NCBI GenBank assembly: GCA_020047715.1
Contig: JAIFNN010000128.1
Span: 1-37,116 of the forward strand
DNA: 37,116 nt
From: Bacteroidota bacterium
GTDB taxonomy: Bacteria > Bacteroidota > Bacteroidia > Bacteroidales > GCA-2748055
Direction of reading: 5' to 3'
Positions within the stretch are counted from its first letter, which is position 1, and each line of letters begins with the position of its first letter. Made by a program: the position numbers and the translations under genes. Below the pieces are notes generated by a model, which saw only the letters and a program-made list of their open reading frames with translations, did no database searches and was not told where the DNA came from. Positions 16,629-24,009 of this stretch are shown here, piece after piece.

Positions 16629-16636
16629 TATTTTTG
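16629..16636 (+). promoter_or_regulatory. -7 promoter element for TorF2-glnK-amtB
   Basis: TATTTTTG matches TAnnTTTG, 40 bases before the TorF2 ATG. The normal -33 TTTG is replaced by the G-tract palindrome (16601-16621), which would suit an activator-dependent promoter. Confidence 0.5.
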
Positions 16637-16676
16637 TACCGAAACAAATTTGTTATAAACCTTTAAATTAATTTCC

Positions 16677-17393
16677 ATGAAAACAAAACTTTATTCAGGA
16701 GCCCTACTGGTTCTTTTAATGACAGTATTTTCCTTAGCGCCCCTTAATGCTCAGGACGAAGAAAAAGAATCTCCATTTTCCGCAGGTGCAGATATTGTTA
16801 GCTCATATGTGTGGCGAGGAAGCAAAATTGGCAGCGGACCAAACATCCAGCCTTCGTTAAAATATTCAATCGGGGGATTGACCCTGGGAGCATGGGGATC
16901 ATACAGCTTTCACCAGTTTGCCGATTTTGCGGAAACCGATCTTTATGCATCCTACGCTTTTGATTTCGGTTTGAGCCTCGGCGTAACGGACTACTATTAT
17001 CAGGGATTCCCAATGTTCAGTTATTCAGGGGATACCGCCAGTCACGCATTTGAAATAAACGTTGGATACGCTTTGGAAAACCTTTCCATAGCCGCAAACT
17101 ATATTATTAACGATGCTTCCATGGGAGGACCAGCAAACAAACCTGGTGGCGGCGACATGTATTTTGAGCTGAACTATGCATTTGAAAACTTCGGATTGTT
17201 TGTTGGTGCCGGAAACGGATGGCACACTACTTATGAAGACAATGGTGACGATGTGTTTGCAGTATGCAACATAGGAATTAAAACCAGCAAGGAGATTGTC
17301 TTTTCCGACTCCTTTTCCTTACCCGTATCCGGAGCCCTTATGGTTAATCCCGACAAAGAAGAATTAAACCTGGTTGTTGGATTCAGCTTTTAG
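16677..17393 (+). CDS. TorF-family putative porin, copy 2, first gene of the ammonium operon
   Basis: 238 residues, same length and layout as the copy at 15620. It has a signal peptide ending PLNAQ, the block SSYVWRGSKIGSGPNIQPSL, a glycine-rich GGPANKPGGGDMYFEL segment, and a terminal F. Nearly all differences from copy 1 are in the signal peptide and in alternate strand positions. It is followed after 53 bases by glnK and then amtB with no terminator between, so the three probably share one transcript driven from the promoter at 16629. TorF-like proteins next to PII/ammonium-transporter genes suggest an outer-membrane channel or sensor produced under nitrogen limitation. The cargo is unknown. 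Confidence 0.78.
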   Translation: MKTKLYSGALLVLLMTVFSLAPLNAQDEEKESPFSAGADIVSSYVWRGSKIGSGPNIQPSLKYSIGGLTLGAWGSYSFHQFADFAETDLYASYAFDFGLSLGVTDYYYQGFPMFSYSGDTASHAFEINVGYALENLSIAANYIINDASMGGPANKPGGGDMYFELNYAFENFGLFVGAGNGWHTTYEDNGDDVFAVCNIGIKTSKEIVFSDSFSLPVSGALMVNPDKEELNLVVGFSF

Positions 17394-17446
17394 CAAGAGT
17401 GAACGTTAGACATTTTATGAACTGATATAATTAATACAGGAATATC

Positions 17447-17800
17447 ATGAAAAAAATTGAAGCAATAATCCGCAAGACCAAATTCGACGAGGTAAAAGAA
17501 GCCTTGAACAAAGCGGGCATAGAGTTTTTCTCCTTCTGGGAAGTCAGGGGAATCGGAAAAGCTCACGAAGAGCGTATCTACCGTGGGGTTGCGTACGACA
17601 CAAGTACCATTGAACGTATTTTGATTTCAATATACTGTCGCGAGAAATTCGTAAAGCCGACTATAGATGCAATACTTTCTGCAGCCGCCACCGGTGAAAT
17701 CGGTGACGGGAAAATATTCGTTTCGGATATAGCAGATGCATTTCGCATTCGCACAGGCGAGGAAGGTGACAAGGCCTTATATATTGAGGGAGGCGAGTAA
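17447..17800 (+). CDS. glnK: PII nitrogen regulatory protein, GlnK-type
   Basis: 117 residues, normal PII length. The N-terminus MKKIEAIIRKTKFDEVKEAL and the T-loop with GIGKAHEERIYRGVAY are clear. Y50 aligns with the uridylylated Tyr51 of E. coli GlnB/GlnK. The B-loop ATGEIGDGKIFV and the C-loop RIRTGEEGD supply the ATP/ADP and 2-oxoglutarate site. PII trimers plug the AmtB pore when nitrogen is plentiful; amtB starts only 23 bases downstream, the classic glnK-amtB pair. The T-loop differs from the enteric sequence around the modified Tyr, as is usual in Bacteroidota, so uridylylation is not assured. Confidence 0.95.
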   Translation: MKKIEAIIRKTKFDEVKEALNKAGIEFFSFWEVRGIGKAHEERIYRGVAYDTSTIERILISIYCREKFVKPTIDAILSAAATGEIGDGKIFVSDIADAFRIRTGEEGDKALYIEGGE

Positions 17801-17823
17801 TAATTAATTAAAAAACGGAAATC

Positions 17824-19098
17824 ATGACAGATACACTTATCATAGCCGATAAAATCGGCACGTTTGAGACAGCACTCGCTGAATACGCCTTTTCTCTGAA
17901 TACTGTATGGGTGCTTGTTGCAGCCGCACTAGTATTTTTTATGCAGGCAGGATTTGCATTGGTGGAAGCAGGTTTTACACGCTCCAAAAACACCACAAAT
18001 ATCCTATTTAAAAACCTGATGGATTTTGTTCTGGGAACAATTACATTCTGGGCCCTTGGTTTTGGACTAATGTTTGGAACCAACAATGGATTTATCGGAT
18101 CATTTGATCTTTTCAGCACCGGCTCCTACAGAACTGATATGCCGGACATGGCTTTTCTTATTTTCCAAACGGTTTTTGCAGCCACTGCCGCCACGATTGT
18201 TTCGGGCGCCATGGCTGAGCGCACGAAATTTAATGCTTATCTTATTTTTAGCGCTGTTATTTCACTTTGTATTTATCCAATATCAGGTCATTGGGCCTGG
18301 GGAGGTGGTTGGTTGAGCCAGCTTACTGTTCCCTTCCACGATTTCGCCGGTTCATCAGTGGTACACCTTGTTGGTGGTTCTGCAGCTTTAGTAGGTGCTG
18401 CTGTTTTAGGTCCACGTATAGGTAAATACGGTAAAAACGGAGAAGTCAAAGCAATTCCTGGCCATAACATAACACTTGCTACACTCGGTGTATTTGTGCT
18501 CTGGATCGGCTGGTTTGGATTTAATCCAGGCTCACAATTGGCAGCTGCTGGAGTCGCCAATGCAAAAGCAATTTCACTGATTTTTGTAACAACAAACATT
18601 GCTGCTGCCGGAGGGGCACTAACTACTATGTTATACATTTGGCTGAAATACAAAAAACCAACCTTAAGTATGACGCTTAACGGTGCTCTCGCGGGTTTAG
18701 TTGCTATAACTGCCGGTTGTGATGCTGTATCACCTGGAGGTGCTTTGATTATTGGACTTATGGCAGGTGTTTTGGTAGTCCTGTCGGTTGAATTCTTTGA
18801 TCGGATAGTTAAAATCGATGACCCCGTGGGTGCAATCTCAGTACACGGAGTAAACGGAGCTTTTGGGACTTTAATGGTAGGTTTCTTCTCTACCAGTCAG
18901 GGTCTTTTCTACGGACAGGGTGCAGCCCTTCTGAAAACTCAGGCAATCGGAGTCGCCGCTATTGCAGGATGGGCAATTGCTGCCTCTTTGGTTCTCTTCC
19001 TCGGTCTTAAATATTTCAACGGCCTTCGCGTTGAAAAACGAATTGAAGAAGAAGGTCTGGATATCTACGAACACGGCGAAAGTGCTTACAACAGCTAA
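17824..19098 (+). CDS. amtB: Ammonium transporter AmtB
   Basis: 424 residues, about 11 membrane segments, no cleavable signal peptide. The ammonium transporter signature is DFAGSSVVHLVGGSAAL, and the twin pore histidines fall at H181 and H341 (AISVHGVNGAFGT). FFMQAGFALVEAG in the first helix and WFGFNPGS in the middle are family blocks. It moves ammonium across the inner membrane and is expected to be gated by the upstream GlnK. The C-terminal tail is short (GLDIYEHGESAYNS), matching regulated Amt proteins. A strong terminator follows at 19131. Confidence 0.96.
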   Translation: MTDTLIIADKIGTFETALAEYAFSLNTVWVLVAAALVFFMQAGFALVEAGFTRSKNTTNILFKNLMDFVLGTITFWALGFGLMFGTNNGFIGSFDLFSTGSYRTDMPDMAFLIFQTVFAATAATIVSGAMAERTKFNAYLIFSAVISLCIYPISGHWAWGGGWLSQLTVPFHDFAGSSVVHLVGGSAALVGAAVLGPRIGKYGKNGEVKAIPGHNITLATLGVFVLWIGWFGFNPGSQLAAAGVANAKAISLIFVTTNIAAAGGALTTMLYIWLKYKKPTLSMTLNGALAGLVAITAGCDAVSPGGALIIGLMAGVLVVLSVEFFDRIVKIDDPVGAISVHGVNGAFGTLMVGFFSTSQGLFYGQGAALLKTQAIGVAAIAGWAIAASLVLFLGLKYFNGLRVEKRIEEEGLDIYEHGESAYNS

Positions 19099-19130
19099 TT
19101 ATTTAGGCTAACCCTTGTTTTTATATGTTC

Positions 19131-19167
19131 AAGCCGCTCCGAAGAAATTCGGGGCGGCTTTTTTTGT
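19131..19167 (+). terminator. Rho-independent terminator after amtB
   Basis: AAGCCGC-TCCGAA pairs with TTCGGGGCGGCTT through a near-perfect 13-bp stem with a short loop, followed by a run of T. It lies about 35 bases after the amtB stop and before the convergent GH5 gene. Confidence 0.9.
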
Positions 19168-19218
19168 AAAATAATATTTCTGGTAAAGATGTATAAAGAA
19201 AGGTATTGAAATGCTATT

Positions 19219-20880
19219 TTATTTCACAACTGTTGTCTTTGTGACTTCAAAATGCAACAACATGAGCTTTCCTTCAACGACCTCTGCCTTGATGAAATTA
19301 TCGCCCAATGAAAAATGAACATTACTGATTGTCAATTCGGTCCAAGCAGTGTCGGAAAGCGAAAATTCATGTAAAACCTCATTAAATTGAATAATGAAAC
19401 GGGTGCCGGTGGTTTCGGTTTTTACCCTGACACCTACAAGAGCAGTAAAATCCTCAAGCGAGGCCATAGTATAACGGGTCCATTCTCCCCCGGATAAAAG
19501 AACAGCTTGCCGGGAAGACCTGGTTTTACCGTCTGTTTCGCTTAACAAAACGGTTTTCACAGGCTCGTTCCTCCGGTAGTATTCTGCCTTTACAGTATCG
19601 TTAACCAAATAGGAGAAGCCCGACCCGTCGTGGCCGTAATTCACAGCATGAATTTTTGCAGGGATTTGGCAGAGCATCGCCTGAGCAACAGGTTCGAGAA
19701 AATCGCAGTTTTCCACCTTACTATTCTCCAGCAACCGGGTGAATACCTGCTCGGCTGAGTCCCGGTCAAACTTGATTCCATCACGACTATACTGAATGAT
19801 TCTGTCATAACCTTCGGGAGGCCTAACAGAATAAATGACCTGACTATTATCGGTTTTCTTCCATGGCCAATAGGCCCAACCAATATTGTTTTTCTCGAAA
19901 TACTGAGTGGTTGCAAAGTAGATGGAAGGGTTTCTCTCCCCTGTCTCACCAACCCAAACCGGGGCATTCAAACGCTCTCTATGTTCAAGGAAATAGCTGA
20001 TGTCATTAAGATTGTCGGGATTCCCCCAGCAATAATAATGAAACTGGTACACCAGATTATCGTCGAAAGGCTCAGTAAATATTGACCAGTCGTTCGACCA
20101 GTTAACTCCCTCAAGAATAATCATATGCTTTTTGTCGATTTTGCGGATTTCGGCTGTCAGCCTTTTATACATGGGCTCTACCATATGACCGTACTTGTCA
20201 GCTGCGCCGGTGCGCTCGGGTAAGGGCTCGTTGAGCAGATCATAACCGGCAACAACAGGACTGTCTTTGTAGCGCTCTACCAGTTTGATCCATAGACGTG
20301 TAAGGCGGTGTTCGAAGATGGGATCCATGAATAATTCCGGTTCGTTGTTAGGGCTGTCGTCGATGTTCTGTCCGGTTTGTCCTCCCGGGGCACCGTGCAT
20401 ATCCAGAATCACATAGAGATCGTGCTTTCCGCACCAGAAAATGAGGCTGTCGAGCAGGGCAAAGTTCTCTTCGATAAATACAGCAGTATCCCCTTCGGTA
20501 AGAAAAACCCGTGCGTTGAGAGCAGGTCGCACAGAGTTAAACCCCAGCTCTTTAATTCGTTTAATATCGGCTTCAGTGATATAGTTCTTGCGGAATTCTT
20601 TCCAGAAGTTCTGAGCGAATTCAGGGGAAGTGAGGTCTTCCACAATCTTTTCGATTTTACGGGGCCGGTCACCGTTTTCGCCAAAATGCCACATATATCC
20701 TTCGGGAAGAAGCCAGTTTCCAAGCCCTACCCCGCGCAGAAGAATCGTGTCGTTGTGTTCGTTGACCATATATTGGCCGCTTGCACGAAGGAAAGTCAGG
20801 CTTGTTTTGGTTTCATTGTTGAAAGAGCATGATGCCAGAACAATAAACACGATAAAGAATAAGGAATGGGATAATTTCAT
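19219..20880 (-). CDS. Secreted lipoprotein GH5 glycosidase (endoglucanase family) with C-terminal carbohydrate-binding module
   Basis: 553 residues. A lipoprotein signal ends in the lipobox LASC (C18). The catalytic domain spans about 30-390: GVGLGNWLLPEGY, the acid/base Glu in YDLLNEP (E218), QFHYYCWG, and the nucleophile Glu in WVGETGE (E312), followed by YWPWKK. These are the glycoside hydrolase family 5 (cellulase A) landmarks; exo-beta-1,3-glucanases and related GH5 share the N-terminal GVGLGNW block. About 400-550 is beta-rich, beginning IHAVNYGHDGSGFSY with a nearby YYRRNEPV, which resembles CBM6/CBM35 modules. It lies 21 bases after a GlcG/HbpS-like gene and is probably cotranscribed with it. 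The substrate is a beta-glucan, exact linkage unknown; surface display by the lipid anchor is expected. Confidence 0.88.
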   Translation of the reverse strand: MKLSHSLFFIVFIVLASCSFNNETKTSLTFLRASGQYMVNEHNDTILLRGVGLGNWLLPEGYMWHFGENGDRPRKIEKIVEDLTSPEFAQNFWKEFRKNYITEADIKRIKELGFNSVRPALNARVFLTEGDTAVFIEENFALLDSLIFWCGKHDLYVILDMHGAPGGQTGQNIDDSPNNEPELFMDPIFEHRLTRLWIKLVERYKDSPVVAGYDLLNEPLPERTGAADKYGHMVEPMYKRLTAEIRKIDKKHMIILEGVNWSNDWSIFTEPFDDNLVYQFHYYCWGNPDNLNDISYFLEHRERLNAPVWVGETGERNPSIYFATTQYFEKNNIGWAYWPWKKTDNSQVIYSVRPPEGYDRIIQYSRDGIKFDRDSAEQVFTRLLENSKVENCDFLEPVAQAMLCQIPAKIHAVNYGHDGSGFSYLVNDTVKAEYYRRNEPVKTVLLSETDGKTRSSRQAVLLSGGEWTRYTMASLEDFTALVGVRVKTETTGTRFIIQFNEVLHEFSLSDTAWTELTISNVHFSLGDNFIKAEVVEGKLMLLHFEVTKTTVVK

Positions 20881-20901
20881 GATTTTGGTTTTAGTTCATT
20901 T

Positions 20902-21330
20902 CTAGATACCTGCCAGTTTAACGGCCCTTTGCACGATCTCCACATCGCTGGTTCCCCTGAAGCCGCTGAAGCCAACACTAAGTTTAGTCCCGTCCTTTAA
21001 TACAATGGGTTGTCCCCCCTCCCATCCGATAAAATCCGGATCGTTTATTCCAAAGGCATGGGAATCGATTTTACCGGAATATACCAATTGTTCGAATTCC
21101 CGGGTTTTATAGCCGGTTATCCATACCTGGCTGGCTTTGGTCCATGCGATTTTGTAGATTTGGCGGACAAGAATTTTGTCGTTTCCACCCAGTTTTCCGG
21201 TTATATTGTTATCCGCATCAATTATACAGATTGCCCAGCAGCCATCATTATTTTTCACATCAAGAGGGTCGGAAAGGTATTCAGGAAGAAGGCTATCAAT
21301 TGCTTTGAGTAGTTTCGTAGTATTGTCCAT
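20902..21330 (-). CDS. GlcG/HbpS-family (DUF336-like) protein
   Basis: 142 residues from the ATG at 21330. A TTG start 18 bases upstream coincides with the -7 promoter element and is rejected. The fold-specific pattern is present: CWAICIIDADNNITGKLGG, a helix IYKIAWTKASQVWITGY, then GWEGGQPIVLKDGTKLSVGFSGFRGTSDVEIVQRAVKLAGI, matching the C-terminal glycine-rich block of GlcG/HbpS-like proteins. Members bind haem or cobalamin-like ligands, or have unknown roles in glycolate and diol operons. It precedes the GH5 gene by 21 bases on the same strand. Nothing in the sequence shows the ligand. Confidence 0.7.
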   Translation of the reverse strand: MDNTTKLLKAIDSLLPEYLSDPLDVKNNDGCWAICIIDADNNITGKLGGNDKILVRQIYKIAWTKASQVWITGYKTREFEQLVYSGKIDSHAFGINDPDFIGWEGGQPIVLKDGTKLSVGFSGFRGTSDVEIVQRAVKLAGI

Positions 21331-21345
21331 ATTTAAGTTTTGAAT

Positions 21346-21353
21346 CAAATATA
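21346..21353 (-). promoter_or_regulatory. -7 promoter element for the GlcG-like/GH5 pair
   Basis: Read leftward TATATTTG, an exact TAnnTTTG match, 15 bases before the ATG at 21330. It overlaps the upstream TTG that would give a 148-residue protein, which decides in favour of the 142-residue start. Confidence 0.5.
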
Positions 21354-21452
21354 AAACTTTTTAAGGATCAACAATAAAAAGAACCTCTAACCAAATTATG
21401 TTGTATGGCCATTTAAATCGGAAGGCTTGAAATTCAATCAATTACCACTTCA

Positions 21453-21932
21453 TTACTCTTCAACTTGAATTAATATTTCGCCAATTAGTTTCTCACTAAT
21501 CCATACATCTTTCTCTATTAATTCGTAAAGCAAAGGTTTCAACTTTGAAACTAAGCCGAGTTGCTTAGCCTTAATCAAAATACCTAAAGTGCCTGTCACT
21601 TTTAAATCTGCATGTATTGCATGAAAACGAGCTATTTTTTCATCAATAACAATCAAATCCGCACCAATCTCTGTCGCAAGAACTATAGCCTCAGCTTCTC
21701 CAGCATCCAGATCAATAAAATATTTCAGTGCATTTAATTCATGAATTTTAACTATATTAATCCAGCTTACCTTGGTAAGATCTTGATAGTAGCTTTTGTT
21801 TTTACCTGCCTCTATTTCTTGAAATACAGCAAATGGTATTGAAACCTCAGAATACAATTCTTTTAAAATATCCAGTCGTGATAACTTAAGCAACGAAATT
21901 ATTGGGGTAGTATTGGATACAACTTTAAGCAT
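21453..21932 (-). CDS. PIN-like toxin, DUF3368 family
   Basis: 159 residues. The DUF3368/PIN pattern is present: VVSNTTPIISL at the N-terminus, IPFAVFQEIEAG, LDAGEAEAIVLATEIGADLIVIDEKIAR with its acidic residues, and KVTGTLGILIKAKQLGL. PIN proteins are metal-dependent RNases; the acidic residues of GEAEA and the DEK motif would form the active site. Its start overlaps the end of the upstream UPF0175 antitoxin by 8 bases, the normal toxin-antitoxin arrangement. The DNA is visibly more AT-rich than the neighbouring metabolic genes, which suggests acquisition by transfer. Direct toxicity is not shown. Confidence 0.85.
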   Translation of the reverse strand: MLKVVSNTTPIISLLKLSRLDILKELYSEVSIPFAVFQEIEAGKNKSYYQDLTKVSWINIVKIHELNALKYFIDLDAGEAEAIVLATEIGADLIVIDEKIARFHAIHADLKVTGTLGILIKAKQLGLVSKLKPLLYELIEKDVWISEKLIGEILIQVEE

Positions 21933-22182
21933 TTGCTATGTCATCTCTTAAATCATCAATATCATATTGGGCAAATGGAGATACTTTATATTTTGCAAGT
22001 AATTCAAAAAATTCCATTCTTGTTAATCCTAAAACTTTTGCGGCCATACCAGATGAGACCTTTCCGATTTCAAAAAGTTTAACCATTGAGCTGGCTTTCA
22101 TTTCATCCTCAAAATCTTTCCCACTCATTTTTAAGGAATTGGCCAAGGATTCAGGATATTTTATGGATATCATTCCTTTCAT
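21925..22182 (-). CDS. UPF0175-family antitoxin
   Basis: 85 residues. It matches small UPF0175 proteins: ISIKYPESLANSLKMSGKDF, a helix-turn-helix-like ASSMVKLFEIGKVSSGMAAK VLGL region, MEFFELLAKYKVS, and a C-terminal tail of the type YDIDDLRDDI. These are encoded directly ahead of DUF3368 PIN toxins and are thought to be DNA-binding antitoxins. The 8-base overlap with the toxin gene supports coupled translation. Both genes are AT-rich compared with their surroundings. Confidence 0.85.
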   Translation of the reverse strand: MKGMISIKYPESLANSLKMSGKDFEDEMKASSMVKLFEIGKVSSGMAAKVLGLTRMEFFELLAKYKVSPFAQYDIDDLRDDIANA

Positions 22183-22311
22183 TTTTCATTTTTTTACAAA
22201 GATACTTAAACCGGTATTTGTTTTTCACTTTTAGCATGGACTTTTTTTATTTCATTAAAGATATGTCTAATGCATCGGTTTACAAGACATGTAGGGGAAT
22301 ATTGGCTTATG

Positions 22312-22348
22312 AGAAAAAAAAATCCCTCCACTAAAAGCAGAGGGATTT
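22312..22348 (-). terminator. Rho-independent terminator of trpB2
   Basis: On the minus strand AAATCCCTC pairs with GAGGGATTT around an 11-base loop, followed by a long T run. It sits about 20 bases after the TrpB2 stop codon at 22368. Confidence 0.92.
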
Positions 22349-22367
22349 ACTTCTATTAAAATAATCT

Positions 22368-23729
22368 TTATGCCAATTTCTCCAATTGGGAAACGCTTTT
22401 CGCAATTTCAGCATCCGTCACCTCATGATCTTCGAGTTTTCCCTCGAAATATTTATCATAAGCAGCCAGGTCGATAATCCCATGACCTGAGAAGTTGAAG
22501 AGAATGGTTTTTGATTTGCCTTCGATTTTTGCTTTCTCGGCTTCCCTGATAACAGCAGCAATGGCGTGACTGGTTTCGGGAGCAGGAATAATCCCTTCGG
22601 TTTTTGCAAAAATCATCCCGGCTTTGAAGGTCTCCAGCTGTTTTACCGAGGTTGCCTCGATCAGCTTGTCCTTGAGCAGCTGACTCACAATGGAACCGGC
22701 GCCATGGTAACGCAATCCGCCTGCATGTATGGTATCGGGAACGAAATTGTGTCCCAAAGTGTACATCGGAAGAAGTGGAGTCAGGCCAACGGTGTCGCCA
22801 AAGTCGTACTGAAAAATCCCACGGGTAAGTTTTGGACAGGATGCAGGCTCTACAGCAATGACCCTTGTGGTTTTCCCGTTCCGGAAGTTTTCTCCAAGGA
22901 AAGGAAACGATATACCCGCAAAATTACTACCTCCGCCAAAACATCCCATTACGATATCGGGATAATCACCGGTCATTTCCATTTGCTTTAGCGCCTCCAA
23001 TCCTATCACAGACTGATGCAGCAATACATGATTAAGAACGCTACCGAGTGAATAATTTGTTCCCGGATCTTTTGCGGCCATCTCAACTGCTTCGGAGATG
23101 GCTATGCCAAGGCTTCCCGGAGAATTGGGATCCTGAGCCAAAATTGCTCTACCCGAATCGGTAAGGTTACTGGGTGATGGGATTACTTCGGCTCCCCAAA
23201 GGTTCATCATCGACTTGCGATAGGGTTTCTGCTGATAAGAAACTTTTACCATAAAAACTTTAAGTTCGATATTGAAATGCTGTGTTGCGAAGGCAAGTGC
23301 GCTTCCCCACTGACCAGCACCAGTCTCTGTGGTCATCTTTTTAATCCCTGCCTTGTAGTTGTAATATGCCTGTGGAACAGCAGTGTTGGGTTTATGAGAA
23401 CCTGCGGGGCTCACACTTTCGTTTTTGTAATAGATTTTCGCGGGAGTGTCGAGGTACTTTTCAAGTTTATAGGCACGAACCAGCGGTGTAGGTCTCCAGA
23501 TTTTATAAATATCCAACACTTCTTCAGGTATGTCGATATATCGCTCGGTTGAGACTTCCTGCTTGATGAGCTCCATTGGAAAGATTGCCGAAAGATCCTC
23601 GGGACCAATAGGTTTTTTGGTGCCGGGATGCAATGGAGGCAGAGGTTTGTTCGGCATGTCGGCCATGATGTTGTACCACTGTTGTGGCATTTCGCTTTCA
23701 GAGAGATTGATTTTGTGTGATTTGTTCAT
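22368..23729 (-). CDS. trpB2: Tryptophan synthase beta chain, stand-alone TrpB2 type
   Basis: 453 residues from the ATG at 23729. An in-frame extension to 23861 would translate through the leader hairpin and is rejected. The TrpB2 features are the N-terminal [26 protein letters not shown], the PLP lysine in [11 protein letters not shown] (K113), [21 protein letters not shown] and GLRYHGAG. TrpB2 enzymes are longer than TrpB1 and are usually encoded outside the trp operon, as here. They condense indole with serine to tryptophan without a tight TrpA partner and may salvage indole. A leader with two Trp codons and a terminator-like hairpin lies just upstream (23760-23893), so expression is probably adjusted by tryptophan supply. 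Confidence 0.93.
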   Translation of the reverse strand: MNKSHKINLSESEMPQQWYNIMADMPNKPLPPLHPGTKKPIGPEDLSAIFPMELIKQEVSTERYIDIPEEVLDIYKIWRPTPLVRAYKLEKYLDTPAKIYYKNESVSPAGSHKPNTAVPQAYYNYKAGIKKMTTETGAGQWGSALAFATQHFNIELKVFMVKVSYQQKPYRKSMMNLWGAEVIPSPSNLTDSGRAILAQDPNSPGSLGIAISEAVEMAAKDPGTNYSLGSVLNHVLLHQSVIGLEALKQMEMTGDYPDIVMGCFGGGSNFAGISFPFLGENFRNGKTTRVIAVEPASCPKLTRGIFQYDFGDTVGLTPLLPMYTLGHNFVPDTIHAGGLRYHGAGSIVSQLLKDKLIEATSVKQLETFKAGMIFAKTEGIIPAPETSHAIAAVIREAEKAKIEGKSKTILFNFSGHGIIDLAAYDKYFEGKLEDHEVTDAEIAKSVSQLEKLA

Positions 23730-23759
23730 AATTTTGGGTTTATTGGATATTAGGCTTAA

Positions 23760-23796
23760 ACGGAAAAGAGGCAAGTTGTAAACAACTTGCCTCTTT
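23760..23796 (-). terminator. Attenuator hairpin in the trpB2 leader
   Basis: On the minus strand AAAGAGGCAAGTTGT (from 23796) pairs perfectly with ACAACTTGCCTCTTT (ending at 23765), a 15-bp palindrome with a 2-base spacer, followed by TTCCG and further Ts. It ends 35 bases before the TrpB2 ATG and inside the leader, so as an intrinsic terminator it would block trpB2. A second copy of CAAGTTGT lies just upstream (23819-23826, minus strand) and can pair with the hairpin's downstream arm instead. Confidence 0.8.
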
Positions 23797-23827
23797 GGTA
23801 TTTTCATTCCACAAATGCACAACTTGT

Positions 23828-23893
23828 CTACGAACTTTTTTGAAAAGTGCGCCACAACCAATAACGTGCAGAAATGGATATTTGAGTAATCAT
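23828..23893 (-). CDS. trpB2 leader peptide with two Trp codons
   Basis: A 21-codon open frame, ATG at 23893 and stop TAG at 23828-23830. The peptide begins MITQISI, and codons 11-14 read YWLW, giving Trp codons 12 and 14. Two Trp in 21 residues is far above chance for this rare residue. The stop codon lies 1 base before the CAAGTTGT segment that can pair with the terminator's downstream arm. A ribosome finishing the peptide would cover that segment, while one stalled at the Trp codons would leave it free. That is a classical attenuation layout. Two upstream -7 elements (23902-23909, 23968-23975) could drive it. Confidence 0.75.
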   Translation of the reverse strand: MITQISISARYWLWRTFQKSS

Positions 23894-23901
23894 AGTGAGT
23901 T

Positions 23902-23909
23902 CAAAAATA
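23902..23909 (-). promoter_or_regulatory. -7 promoter element of the trpB2 leader (alternative at 23968-23975)
   Basis: Read leftward TATTTTTG, matching TAnnTTTG, 8 bases before the leader-peptide ATG, so transcripts from it would start almost at that ATG. A second TATTTTTG at 23968-23975 would give a leader of about 70 bases. Which is used cannot be decided by eye. Confidence 0.4.
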
Positions 23910-24009
23910 GCAAAATTCTTCTAATATGCTCATAAAGCTCTGTAAATTTTTAAAGTTTTCATAGTGCCAAAAATAAGAATCATTGGAACCCTGAAACTTT
24001 ATCAAGGTT

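Noticed and set aside
23730-23861. Longer TrpB2 start at 23861
   Set aside because: Would translate through the terminator hairpin; TrpB2 homology begins after the ATG at 23729.
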